NCBI GenBank assembly: GCA_024222295.1
Contig: JAAEPF010000017.1
Span: 186,001-250,000, forward strand
From: Actinomycetes bacterium
GTDB lineage: Bacteria; Actinomycetota; Acidimicrobiia; Acidimicrobiales; Microtrichaceae
DNA length: 64,000 nucleotides
Reading direction: 5' to 3'
Of the stretch, positions 17,209 through 24,639 are shown in pieces (positions within the stretch are counted from its first letter, which is position 1; every line of letters starts with the position of its first letter). The notes beneath the pieces are model-generated. The model worked only from the letters and a program-made list of their open reading frames with translations. It was not told the origin of the DNA and made no database searches. Both the position numbers and the translations under genes were made by a program.

Positions 17209-18540
17209 TCAATCGGCGAGTGGGTCCTCGAGCACCTTGACCATCGGAGGCACGCCTGAATCGCAGTTGCTCTGTGCGGGCTCTCCGGTGAATCTCGCCC
17301 CAGCCCACTCGACGGCGAAAGGGCCGCCGGCCACCAGCGCGTCGAGGTGGGAGACGCCACCCAGCCACAGGGTCGTCAGGTCGACCCCTGAGTCGCACCA
17401 ATCCTGGACGAGTCCTGCATTTGCTCCGGCCGGGATGATCTTGTCCGCAGTTCCCTGCACGACCAGCACGGGCATCGTCGGTGGAGGAAGCGGCGCCGAC
17501 TGCTCCTTGAGCGCGTGTGCCCAGTCCTGGTCATCAACGGGATTGGAAACGAAGAACCTGCTGCCGAGGGCGTTCTCCGTCAATCCGAGCAGTCCATCGG
17601 TCAGCGTGCACTCGCTGGTCAGCAATCCGAGCCTCCGGCGGGCCGTTCCCGACAGCACCGTCTCGAAGTCCCTGTCCGGGTATGCCTCGCTCCACGACTT
17701 GATCACCGGTGGACCCAACGCCCAACCGTCGACACTGTCCCAGTTGGCGTTGACCCCGGCCCCCAGTCGGGCTGCGGGGGCGGCTGCCATGGCACCCATC
17801 AAAGAGAGTTCCGGCGCGATCTCAGCGGCGAGGTGCGCAGTCCACAACGAGGAGTTGCCGCCCTGCGATGATCCCCACACGATCCAGTCGGTACCCGCCT
17901 CGGCCCCCTCGAAGGCGCGGGCTGCGAGCACTGACGCCACCACGTCACGGGCTTCCTGGTCGCCGACCAGATACGTGGCTGGTCCAGGGATGCCAAGACC
18001 CTGGTAGTCCGTGGCGACCACCACCCAGCCCCGCTCGAGTGCGGGCAGCAGGGATGTGGTGAAGCTGAGGGAGTCCAGCTCGGCGGCCCGGGAGGGCGCG
18101 CACTTCGTGGCGATCCCGGCGGTCCCATGCGCATATGCAACGACATTGCGGCCTGCCGGCGGCGCCACGCTGTCGGGCACGAAGATCATGCCGGACACCG
18201 CAATCGGATCGCCGGCGGAGTCCTCGCTGGTGTAGACGATTCGGTGGCCCTCGCCGCCGGGCACCGCGTATCCGAGGGGCTCGCTGCGCACGATGGTGCC
18301 CATCTCCGCAGGAGGGTCCTCGACCGTTGCGTAGAACGTTCCGTAATCGGTGTTCTCGCCGCGGCCGTCGGCACCGTCGCGCAGCCTCGACCAGAGTTCC
18401 ACGCCGCCCACGAGCAGAGCCACGAGCGATATTGCGCCCACGACTGCGAGGAGGCCGACCACCCAGCGCGCCAGCTGGCGGCCGCTGCTTCGGTGTCCGG
18501 TGTCCTGAGCATCCCGGTCGGTCTCTGATTCCGTGCTCAC
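17209..18540 (-). CDS. Membrane-anchored secretory lipase
   Basis: A 443-residue alpha/beta hydrolase of the secretory lipase (LIP) group. A cytoplasmic n-region of about 24 residues is followed by one membrane helix (ARWVVGLLAVVGAISLVALL), leaving the enzyme outside. The nucleophile elbow is VWGSSQGGNSS, the acid is in VVQGTADKIIPA and the His in GGVSHLDAL, in the family order. HGTAGI marks the oxyanion region. Several Cys near the lid and C-terminus suggest disulfides. Family members release fatty acids from triglycerides or bulky esters. It lies between the repeat-lipoprotein operon and the SipW cassette on the same strand. Confidence 0.85.
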   Translation of the reverse strand: MSTESETDRDAQDTGHRSSGRQLARWVVGLLAVVGAISLVALLVGGVELWSRLRDGADGRGENTDYGTFYATVEDPPAEMGTIVRSEPLGYAVPGGEGHRIVYTSEDSAGDPIAVSGMIFVPDSVAPPAGRNVVAYAHGTAGIATKCAPSRAAELDSLSFTTSLLPALERGWVVVATDYQGLGIPGPATYLVGDQEARDVVASVLAARAFEGAEAGTDWIVWGSSQGGNSSLWTAHLAAEIAPELSLMGAMAAAPAARLGAGVNANWDSVDGWALGPPVIKSWSEAYPDRDFETVLSGTARRRLGLLTSECTLTDGLLGLTENALGSRFFVSNPVDDQDWAHALKEQSAPLPPPTMPVLVVQGTADKIIPAGANAGLVQDWCDSGVDLTTLWLGGVSHLDALVAGGPFAVEWAGARFTGEPAQSNCDSGVPPMVKVLEDPLAD

Positions 18541-18588
18541 GATTCGGTGTCCTCGGTGGCTCCAGGAGCTTTCATGTCGGTGTGCCCT

Positions 18589-18738
18589 GCTGTCACGGCG
18601 TGATGAGGATGACTGTCTTGGCCAGGGAGCTCTCCAGATACCAGGAGTTGGTACTCAGATTGGGCTGTCACGGCGTGATGAGGATGACTGTCTTGGCCAG
18701 GGAGCTCTCCAGATACCAGGAGTTGGTACTCAGATTGG
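18589..18738. repeat. 75-base tandem duplication at the 3' end of a gene
   Basis: Two near-identical 75-base units, 18589-18663 and 18664-18738. The second contains the last roughly 23 codons and stop of the minus-strand gene at 18668-19066. The first is an untranslated copy lying just past that stop and would encode the same C-terminus. This is a recent duplication with no obvious current coding role for the distal copy. Confidence 0.9.
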
Positions 18739-19066
18739 CCGAATCACCGCTGATCTGGGTGCCAGCCGTGCCCACGCTCGATCCGTCCGAGCCGGAGAGC
18801 GTGACCTCGATGTTGTATCCGACACACGAGCCGGCAATATCGGACACCTCCACGCCGTATATCCAGAACCAGAAGACCTCGTAGTCGACGTCCACGTCAT
18901 CGTCGCAGGGGGAAAGCTCGGTAGCGCCCGCAGCCAGATCCCCCTGGTTGCCCGGGGTTGGTGCAGCTTGCCCGCTTCGGACATGGAGCAGGAGAAGGCA
19001 CGCGAGGAGGATGGCCACGACCACACCTCTGGAACCTCGGAGCAGATCACTCAACCTAGGCACCAC
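18668..19066 (-). CDS. Small exported SipW-substrate-like protein (paralog 2)
   Basis: A 132-residue exported protein. The GTG at 19066 overlaps the 3' end of the signal peptidase gene and gives a signal LLRGSRGVVVAILLACLLLL ending near SGQAA. The mature part follows the pattern of the gene at 20571: a CDDDVDVDY segment (CDSDGVDVDY in the paralog), aromatic residues, a mid Cys, then IEVTLSGSDGSS (IDVAVSNSTGS in the paralog), and a short beta strand at the C-terminus. The two therefore look like paralogous beta-sandwich surface proteins of the TasA/camelysin-like, SipW-dependent type. The C-terminal codons lie in a duplicated 75-base unit. Confidence 0.7.
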   Translation of the reverse strand: MVPRLSDLLRGSRGVVVAILLACLLLLHVRSGQAAPTPGNQGDLAAGATELSPCDDDVDVDYEVFWFWIYGVEVSDIAGSCVGYNIEVTLSGSDGSSVGTAGTQISGDSANLSTNSWYLESSLAKTVILITP

Positions 19067-19952
19067 CTTGGTCAGGGGTGTCTTCTGGCTGGTGGGACTG
19101 CGCGCCGCCGGGGCCCCGACGATCCGGCTCGGCCGACTCGGCCGCGTCAGGCGCAACGGGTTCCTTGGCGGTGGACCCAGACGTCAGGTCGATCACCGGG
19201 TCGGGTTGGGCAGCGTCGCGGTCGTCCCGAGCCGTCGCGGTCTGTTCATCGTGGTGCTGGGTTGCTCGCAGGTCGATCACCGGGTCGGGCTGGGCAACGT
19301 CGCGGTCGTCCCGAGCTGTCGCGGTCTGCTCATCGTGGTGCTGGGTTGCTCGCAGGTCGATTACCTGTCGGTCGGCCTGGTCGCCATCGGGCTCTGATGA
19401 ACCCTCGTCGTTCTCCTCCCTGCTCGACAGGGAGGAGAACGTCATTGTTCCTGTGAGGAGGCCGCCCATGAGGGCAGCGACGACGACCGGTTGGGCCAGG
19501 TATGCCAAGACCCAGCCAAGCTTGGGAACAAGCAGAACCCGAGTTCCCACGATGTCCTGGTCCGAAGGTCTCCAGGGGTCACGGAACGAGTTGTTGTCGC
19601 CCTGCATCAAGTAGCCGTTCTCATCGTTGCCGACAACTCGGTGAACGACCGAGCTGCCTTCTCCCGGTTGACCCTTGGGAACCCGGTAGACGACCTGTTC
19701 CCCGACGGAGTAGTTGTCGCTTGACCTGGTGAGCAGGAGGTCTCCCGTGTGCATGGTTGGTTCCATGCTCTCTCCGGAGACGATGGTCAGCTGGGGGCTC
19801 AGCGGAAGCCCTCCTGCGTACATCAGAACGAGCCCGACGCTGACCGCCGTGACCATGAGGACCAATGCGGTCACTCGGCGCCTGGCCAGCCGTCGTTTCC
19901 GTACCGGCAAGCTCGAATTGAGTTGCCCAGTGGTCGAGTTATCACCGCTCAT
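19056..19952 (-). CDS. SipW-type signal peptidase I with repeat tail
   Basis: A 298-residue membrane peptidase of family S26B. ATG 19952 overlaps the previous stop as ATGA. One N-terminal helix (TALVLMVTAVSVGLVLMYAG) precedes the catalytic Ser segment SGESMEPTM. The second catalytic block is SSVVHRVVG, with His where the classical bacterial enzyme has Lys, the mark of SipW, archaeal and ER types. MQGDNNSFRDPW is the conserved box D/E. A second helix follows, then a cytoplasmic or exposed tail with two exact 28-residue repeats (VIDLRATQHHDEQ...). It lies between its likely substrates at 20571-20969 and 18668-19066. Confidence 0.9.
   Translation of the reverse strand: MSGDNSTTGQLNSSLPVRKRRLARRRVTALVLMVTAVSVGLVLMYAGGLPLSPQLTIVSGESMEPTMHTGDLLLTRSSDNYSVGEQVVYRVPKGQPGEGSSVVHRVVGNDENGYLMQGDNNSFRDPWRPSDQDIVGTRVLLVPKLGWVLAYLAQPVVVAALMGGLLTGTMTFSSLSSREENDEGSSEPDGDQADRQVIDLRATQHHDEQTATARDDRDVAQPDPVIDLRATQHHDEQTATARDDRDAAQPDPVIDLTSGSTAKEPVAPDAAESAEPDRRGPGGAQSHQPEDTPDQGGA
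19186..19353. repeat. Two tandem 84-base coding repeats
   Basis: Two 84-base units (19186-19269, 19270-19353), nearly identical, with the start of a third at 19354. They encode the 28-residue VIDLRATQHHDEQ-type repeats in the signal peptidase tail. The length is a multiple of three, so copy-number change keeps the frame. Confidence 0.9.
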
Positions 19953-20554
19953 GGCACGTCTACCCTCTGAGTCGGCTGTAGCAGATCCCAGCTCAGGTTC
20001 GACACGCTGGCATTGGTTAGCTCGAAGTCGATCCAATTGACCTTGTTGTTGCCGCTGCGCCTGTACTTGTTCGAGACGAAGGTCACCTCTCCGTTGCTGT
20101 CGGTGGTACCGCTGACCTGAACGGTCGACTTCCCCTCGGGCGATATCAGGACATCAACTGCAGCGTTGGGGACAGCAGCGCCGAGATTGTCGACCATGGT
20201 GAGCGTGACTGTTGCTCGCCAGTTCCTTCGGCCCTTCTTCTCGCTGAAGTAGTCAGTGAATTCACCACCGAAGGTGCTTGCGACGACGGTTGTGGTGGTT
20301 GTGGTGGTTGTTGTGGTCGTGGTGGTTGTTGTGGTCGTGGTGGTTGTTGTGGTGCTGGTCGTTGTTGAGGTCGTACTGGTGGTTGTTGTTGTCGTGTCTC
20401 CAACATATTTGATTAGTGTGGCCGGCCCCGTTGGAGATATGGCTAGTGGGGCAGCCCTCCCATTTGCCGCGACAGCGCTGAGCAGACACGCCACAAGGGC
20501 AACCACCGTGAAAGCGGTGGTTGCCCTTGCTCTAGGCGTGTGTGCAATAGACAC
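19949..20554 (-). CDS. Exported protein with poly-Thr linker and Ig-like domain
   Basis: A 201-residue protein with a cleavable signal (AFTVVALVACLLSAVAANGRAA). Residues about 55-90 are almost pure Thr with a few Ser, likely an extended, possibly glycosylated stalk. After it comes an approximately 100-residue beta-rich domain: WRATVTLTMVDNLGAAVPNAAVDVLISPEG and then GTTDSNGEVTFVSN, the pattern of bacterial Ig-like (Big_1/invasin) domains. The gene sits between the exported protein at 20571 and the signal peptidase, overlapping the latter by 4 bases. It is most likely a surface adhesin or accessory subunit of the fibre system. Confidence 0.75.
   Translation of the reverse strand: MSIAHTPRARATTAFTVVALVACLLSAVAANGRAAPLAISPTGPATLIKYVGDTTTTTTSTTSTTTSTTTTTTTTTTTTTTTTTTTTTTVVASTFGGEFTDYFSEKKGRRNWRATVTLTMVDNLGAAVPNAAVDVLISPEGKSTVQVSGTTDSNGEVTFVSNKYRRSGNNKVNWIDFELTNASVSNLSWDLLQPTQRVDVP
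20286..20399. repeat. Trinucleotide tract encoding poly-Thr
   Basis: About 114 bases of imperfect GGT/TGT/CGT repeats on the plus strand (ACC/ACA/ACG on the minus) encode the Thr linker. The mixed synonymous codons show selection on the Thr homopolymer rather than pure slippage. The opposite strand yields an all-Val frame that is an artefact. Confidence 0.85.
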
Positions 20555-20570
20555 GGCCTGAATCTATTGA

Positions 20571-20969
20571 TCAGCCGTTGATCTGAATGGAAACGCGGTC
20601 GACGTCTTCAGAGTCCATGACCTGGCCGCTTCCAAAGGTGAGAGTGGTAGCACCCGGGTTGGCAGCCACTGTGCCCGTAGTCTCGCCCTTGATGCTTCCG
20701 GTGGAGTTGGAGACAGCAACATCAATGTCCAGACCGTCGCAAGCTGCGTCAGTGCCACTGATCACGACTTTGTCCAGCTGGTAGTTGTTGGATGCCGAGT
20801 TCCAGGACGTCGCATAGTCGACGTCGACTCCGTCTGAGTCGCAACTCGCCACGACGGCTTCGGATGCCCCCAGCGATTGTGGTGTGACTCCCCCCAGTGT
20901 TGCAGCCGATGCCATGACTCCAGCAGAGACGGCCAGACCGGCCACCACCGCAATGATTGCCTTCTTCAT
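20571..20969 (-). CDS. Small exported SipW-substrate-like protein (paralog 1)
   Basis: A 132-residue exported protein. ATG 20969 (MKKAIIAVVAGLAVSAGVMA) is the natural start, with GGAGG upstream; an earlier in-frame start at 21032 lacks support. After the signal, TLGGVTPQSLGASEAVVASC is typical of SipW-dependent signal peptides in actinobacteria, with cleavage before the mature CDSDGVDVDY. The rest is beta-rich with Ser, Gly and Thr, and a second Cys near residue 74. It is paralogous to the protein at 18668-19066. As first gene of the four-gene run it is probably the major subunit of a fibre or surface layer processed by the neighbouring peptidase. Confidence 0.8.
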   Translation of the reverse strand: MKKAIIAVVAGLAVSAGVMASAATLGGVTPQSLGASEAVVASCDSDGVDVDYATSWNSASNNYQLDKVVISGTDAACDGLDIDVAVSNSTGSIKGETTGTVAANPGATTLTFGSGQVMDSEDVDRVSIQING

Positions 20970-21046
20970 ATTTCCTCCAAGTATGGATCGCCCAAGTCGA
21001 GCGAGCCGAGCATTCTGCACGGCCAGCGGCAACGTAGAGTCGCAAT

Positions 21047-21063
21047 ATCAAGGATCCATCAAC
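21047..21063 (-). promoter_or_regulatory. TTGA direct-repeat motif, copy 3
   Basis: The minus strand reads GTTGATGGATCCTTGAT, again two TTGA boxes 11 bases apart, about 80-95 bases upstream of the first gene of the SipW cassette. The remainder of the gap 20970-21388 is AT-richer than its surroundings and holds no gene I can support; it is probably the cassette promoter and leader. Confidence 0.35.
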
Positions 21064-21388
21064 TTGTAGTCAAGAGCCACAGAGTGATCCGAGCGACCTA
21101 GAATGCCGCGCTTCTCAATCTGGCTCGGCGCACTAGTTTCGATGGGCGCATAGTCCACATCAATAGGTCATTGGATCATGCGGGTATAGGGTAAATACCC
21201 AACGGCAAATGATGGCCGGCTGTCACAGCCTTATTGTGCCCCGATGGGATGTGTGAGCCAGGCCGCGTCCTGGCAGCGGTCAATCCCGCGAACATGAGGC
21301 GAAGGCGATCGCCCTCAGGTGGCGAGGGCGTGGATGAACAAGCTCGACATCCGTCGTGGACCGAAGACGACCGGGAGTACCGCGGCCG

Positions 21389-22732
21389 TCATGCGGCGGA
21401 GCCTGCGTCCTGCACAAAGACCCGAGTGATCTCTCCGGGGATGGACGCCACGTAGAAGTCCCGATCAAACCCCGGGGTCGGGAACATGCCCAGCGAAGGC
21501 GCTCCGGTCTTCGCACGCCCGAGCTCCTCCCCGGTTTCTATCGAGACGAGCACGGCTTCGGACCGGTCCTCGTCGCCACCGAACCGCGTCGGCCAGGTTG
21601 CGTCCTCCAGAACGAGTTCGCCGGTGTCGGCGTACACCATCATCTGCATGTAGTTCCGGTAGTCCTGGCGCCACAACCGTTGTGGATCGACACCCGGTTC
21701 GAACCGATGCGCCGACACCCCGCCATTGAGGGAGTCGTAGTGCACGAGGATCTTCCGGATCGGGTCGTACAGAGGAGGGCCCGGATTCCAGGCGAACGGT
21801 GCGTCGAGGTCCTCCACGATGTCCATCGCCGCGGGCGGCTCCAAGCCGAATCGAAACGCACGCTGTGGGGCACTGCCGGGTCGCATCCAGTTGGGCGGTC
21901 GCCCCATGTCCATCAGCCAGACGCTGTCGTCGGCGATCGAGGTGTCCCACGCGTCGGACTGGCCGCCGCCCTCGACCGCGTAGCTGCGATGCCAGCTCGT
22001 GTCGAGTTCCAGTGCGCCGGCTGAGTAGCTGATTCGGAACACATGGTCGGGGTTTGTCGAGTAGAGGAACTCCCCCGAGGTCGAACGGTCGCTGGAGATG
22101 CGGCCCATGCACCGTTGCGGAAGATCGAGCGGCTCACCAATGGGCTCGAGGTTGGGGTCCAGAAGCACGAACTGTGCCCTGTCGCCCCTTCGGAAGCCGA
22201 GGTTGCGCACCGCCAGGTTGCCGTCAGAGAGGATCACCAACCCGTTGTGAGGAGCATCAGCGGGCAATTCTCGCTGTGCACGCAGCCTGCAATGTGGGTC
22301 GAGGCGGAACACGTTCCGACCGTTGACCGCGTAGAGGTCGCCGTTCTCGTGTGCAGCCAGCGCACCGCACCAGAGCCATCCGCCACTGGGTAGTTCATCC
22401 GAGCGCCGCAAGGTCTGGAGCGTCTTGGGATCAACCTGCTCCACCCATCCTGAACTTGGTCCACTTGGTCGGTGAACCGGCGGGAGTTCTCCCTCGGCCA
22501 GAGATGCCCCGCAGAGCAGGAAGAGCTCGCCCGGACCACGACGAACAAGCATCACAGCCCACCCGCCGGTGGATCGGATTACGGACCCGAGTCGCTCTTG
22601 CGGTCCGAGGGCCAAGCCCGGCGACGACGACACCTTCTGGCGGCGAGGACCTCCGCACTCCGCAGGCCATGGGCAGTCGAAGTAGCCGGCGATGGGTCCA
22701 GCGGAGTCCAGGGTTGTCATGACCGACATCAT
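21389..22732 (-). CDS. Cytoplasmic beta-propeller-like protein, unknown function
   Basis: About 447 residues if started at ATG 22732 (MMSVMTTLDSAG); ATG 22720 is equally possible. There is no signal peptide. The sequence is made of repeating beta segments of the kind GWLWCGALAAHENGDLYAVN, NGLVILSDGNLAVRN, ISSDRSTSGEFLYSTNPDHVFRI and GGVSAHRF, each about 45-50 residues apart, as in seven-bladed propellers of the SMP-30/quinoprotein type. I see no complete catalytic motif. The C-terminus reads FDRDFYVASIPGEITRVFV. It is divergent from the DUF3556 operon. Function not assigned. Confidence 0.7.
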   Translation of the reverse strand: MMSVMTTLDSAGPIAGYFDCPWPAECGGPRRQKVSSSPGLALGPQERLGSVIRSTGGWAVMLVRRGPGELFLLCGASLAEGELPPVHRPSGPSSGWVEQVDPKTLQTLRRSDELPSGGWLWCGALAAHENGDLYAVNGRNVFRLDPHCRLRAQRELPADAPHNGLVILSDGNLAVRNLGFRRGDRAQFVLLDPNLEPIGEPLDLPQRCMGRISSDRSTSGEFLYSTNPDHVFRISYSAGALELDTSWHRSYAVEGGGQSDAWDTSIADDSVWLMDMGRPPNWMRPGSAPQRAFRFGLEPPAAMDIVEDLDAPFAWNPGPPLYDPIRKILVHYDSLNGGVSAHRFEPGVDPQRLWRQDYRNYMQMMVYADTGELVLEDATWPTRFGGDEDRSEAVLVSIETGEELGRAKTGAPSLGMFPTPGFDRDFYVASIPGEITRVFVQDAGSAA

Positions 22733-22947
22733 CCCAGAAGGAGCGGGGCCCGGAAGCTCGACATTTTGTCTGTTGGGCGCCCAATCGTGCCGGGCGAGGG
22801 TCGGCGAGGTCGTGTGGGGCCGCTTCGGTGAGGACCAAGGCGTCCTGGCAAGTAAGAATCGGGAGCGAGCCGCCGAGCGCAGCGTCGCCATGTTCATGGG
22901 TCGCGCGCAGGCCGGACAAGCACACCGCATCAACGGAGCGAGTAGCG

Positions 22948-24639
22948 ATGGGATTCATCCAGCCGAACCTGCCGGTCGTGGACCACGACACCTGGGATCA
23001 CGAGAGCCGCCAGGAGCGGATGAAGCCGATGGCCCGGCACTTCGCCGAGCACGGCTTCGGCTCACCCGACGTCATCGTGCTCTTCTACTTCGTGAAGATC
23101 GCGTTCTACGTCCTGATCGGCTGGCTGATGGTGCTGTCGACTCCGGGCATCGACGGGATCTTCGACCCCGCCGGCTGGTGGGCCAACCCGGCGGCGTTCT
23201 ACAAGTTCGTGCTGTGGACGATGCTGTTCGAGGTGCTGGGTCTCGGCTGCGGGTTCGGTCCGCTCAACCTGCGGTTCATTCCACCCATGGGGTCGTTCCT
23301 CTACTGGTTGCGGCCCGGCACGATCCGGCTCCCGCCGTTCAGGGGCCGTGTTCCGCTCACCGGTGGCGATTCCCGGACCGTCATGGACGTGGTGCTCTAC
23401 GCCGGGTTCGTCGTTTCTCTGTTCGTGGCGATGTGGGGTGCCCTCCCGCAATCGCAGGTAGCGGTGGTGCTCGGGTTCCTGGTCCTCATTGGACTACGTG
23501 ACCAGGTGATCTTCCTCGCTGCTCGCGCCGAGGTGTACGGGCCGTTGGCGCTCACGTACCTCTTCGCTGTGAGCGACCAGGTGTTCGCTGCGAAGCTGGT
23601 GATGGTGGCCATCTGGTGGGGAGCGGCTCTGTCGAAGTGCAACAGCCATTTCCCGTTCGTCGTCTCCGGCATGATGAGCAACAGCCCGTTCTGGCGCTTC
23701 GGCGGCATGAAGAAGAAGCTCCACAAGGACTTCCCCGACGATCTGCGGCCATCCAGGTTGGCGTCGGGTCTGGCACACGGCGGCACTGTCGTGGAGTTCG
23801 TCGCCCCAGCAGTTCTGCTGTTCAGCAACGGCGGCTGGATCACCACGACCGCCGCGGTCGTGATGATCCTGTTCCACCTCAGCATCATCTCCAGCTTCCC
23901 GATGGGTGTGCCACTGGAGTGGAACGTGTTCATGATCTGGGGCGTCTTCACACTCTTCCTCGCCCACCCCGGAATCGATCTGGCGGCCGTTTCCAACCCG
24001 TGGCTGATCGCGTCGATGATGGCCGTGATCCTGTTCTTCGTGATCTACGGCAACTTCGTGCCCGACAAGGTCTCCTTCCTGCCGTCGATGCGCTACTACG
24101 CAGGCAACTGGGCCACCACCTTCTGGTGCTTCAAGGGTGATGCCATCGATCGCTTCGACGAGAACGTCGTCAAGGCGTCGCTGATGCCGCACCAGCAACT
24201 CGAGCAGGTGTACGGCAGCGAGCAGGAGGCGTCGATCCCACTGTTCATGGGTTACGCATTCCGCGGCTTCTACACGCACGGCAGGGCCCTGTGGACCCTT
24301 GTGCCAAGGGCGTGCGAGGGCGATGACGAGGACTATCTGGTGCTCGATGGCGAGCTGGTGGCGGGCACGGCCCTCGGCTGGAACTTCGGCGATGGCCACC
24401 TCCACGACGAACAGCTGATCGGGGCGCTCCAGCGACGATGCAACTTCGAGCCCGGTGACGTACGGATCGTCTTGATGGAATCGCAGCCCTTCCATGACCG
24501 CACCCAGCAGTACCGACTCGTGGATGCCGCCACCGGCGAGTTCGAACGCGGCTACGTCAAGGTCGATGACCTCGTCGACTGCCAGCCGACCGACAACAAC
24601 GTGCCCATCCACGTGACCAGCGGTGCCGATCAGTCGTGA
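22948..24639 (+). CDS. DUF3556 transmembrane protein
   Basis: A 563-residue membrane protein. ATG 22948 gives the canonical MGFIQPNLPVVD start of DUF3556; an upstream frame extension is non-conserved. About nine to ten hydrophobic segments span residues 50-400, with SKCNSHFPFVVSGMMSNSP between helices, and a soluble C-terminal domain of about 170 residues begins GDAIDRFDENVVKAS. The family is widespread in mycobacteria and relatives and uncharacterised. The stop overlaps the GTG of the next gene by 4 bases, so it is tightly coupled to a FAD oxidoreductase and followed by an acyl-CoA dehydrogenase, suggesting a role in lipid or isoprenoid modification at the membrane. Confidence 0.88.
   Translation: MGFIQPNLPVVDHDTWDHESRQERMKPMARHFAEHGFGSPDVIVLFYFVKIAFYVLIGWLMVLSTPGIDGIFDPAGWWANPAAFYKFVLWTMLFEVLGLGCGFGPLNLRFIPPMGSFLYWLRPGTIRLPPFRGRVPLTGGDSRTVMDVVLYAGFVVSLFVAMWGALPQSQVAVVLGFLVLIGLRDQVIFLAARAEVYGPLALTYLFAVSDQVFAAKLVMVAIWWGAALSKCNSHFPFVVSGMMSNSPFWRFGGMKKKLHKDFPDDLRPSRLASGLAHGGTVVEFVAPAVLLFSNGGWITTTAAVVMILFHLSIISSFPMGVPLEWNVFMIWGVFTLFLAHPGIDLAAVSNPWLIASMMAVILFFVIYGNFVPDKVSFLPSMRYYAGNWATTFWCFKGDAIDRFDENVVKASLMPHQQLEQVYGSEQEASIPLFMGYAFRGFYTHGRALWTLVPRACEGDDEDYLVLDGELVAGTALGWNFGDGHLHDEQLIGALQRRCNFEPGDVRIVLMESQPFHDRTQQYRLVDAATGEFERGYVKVDDLVDCQPTDNNVPIHVTSGADQS

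Noticed and set aside
20256-20561. Plus-strand frame with a long poly-Val run, considered as a membrane protein
   Set aside because: It is the antisense of the Thr-coding tract and lies wholly within the minus-strand Ig-like gene.
20970-21388. Leader of the SipW cassette, considered as a c-di-GMP or other riboswitch
   Set aside because: I could not match any riboswitch consensus by eye, only AT-rich DNA and one TTGA element.
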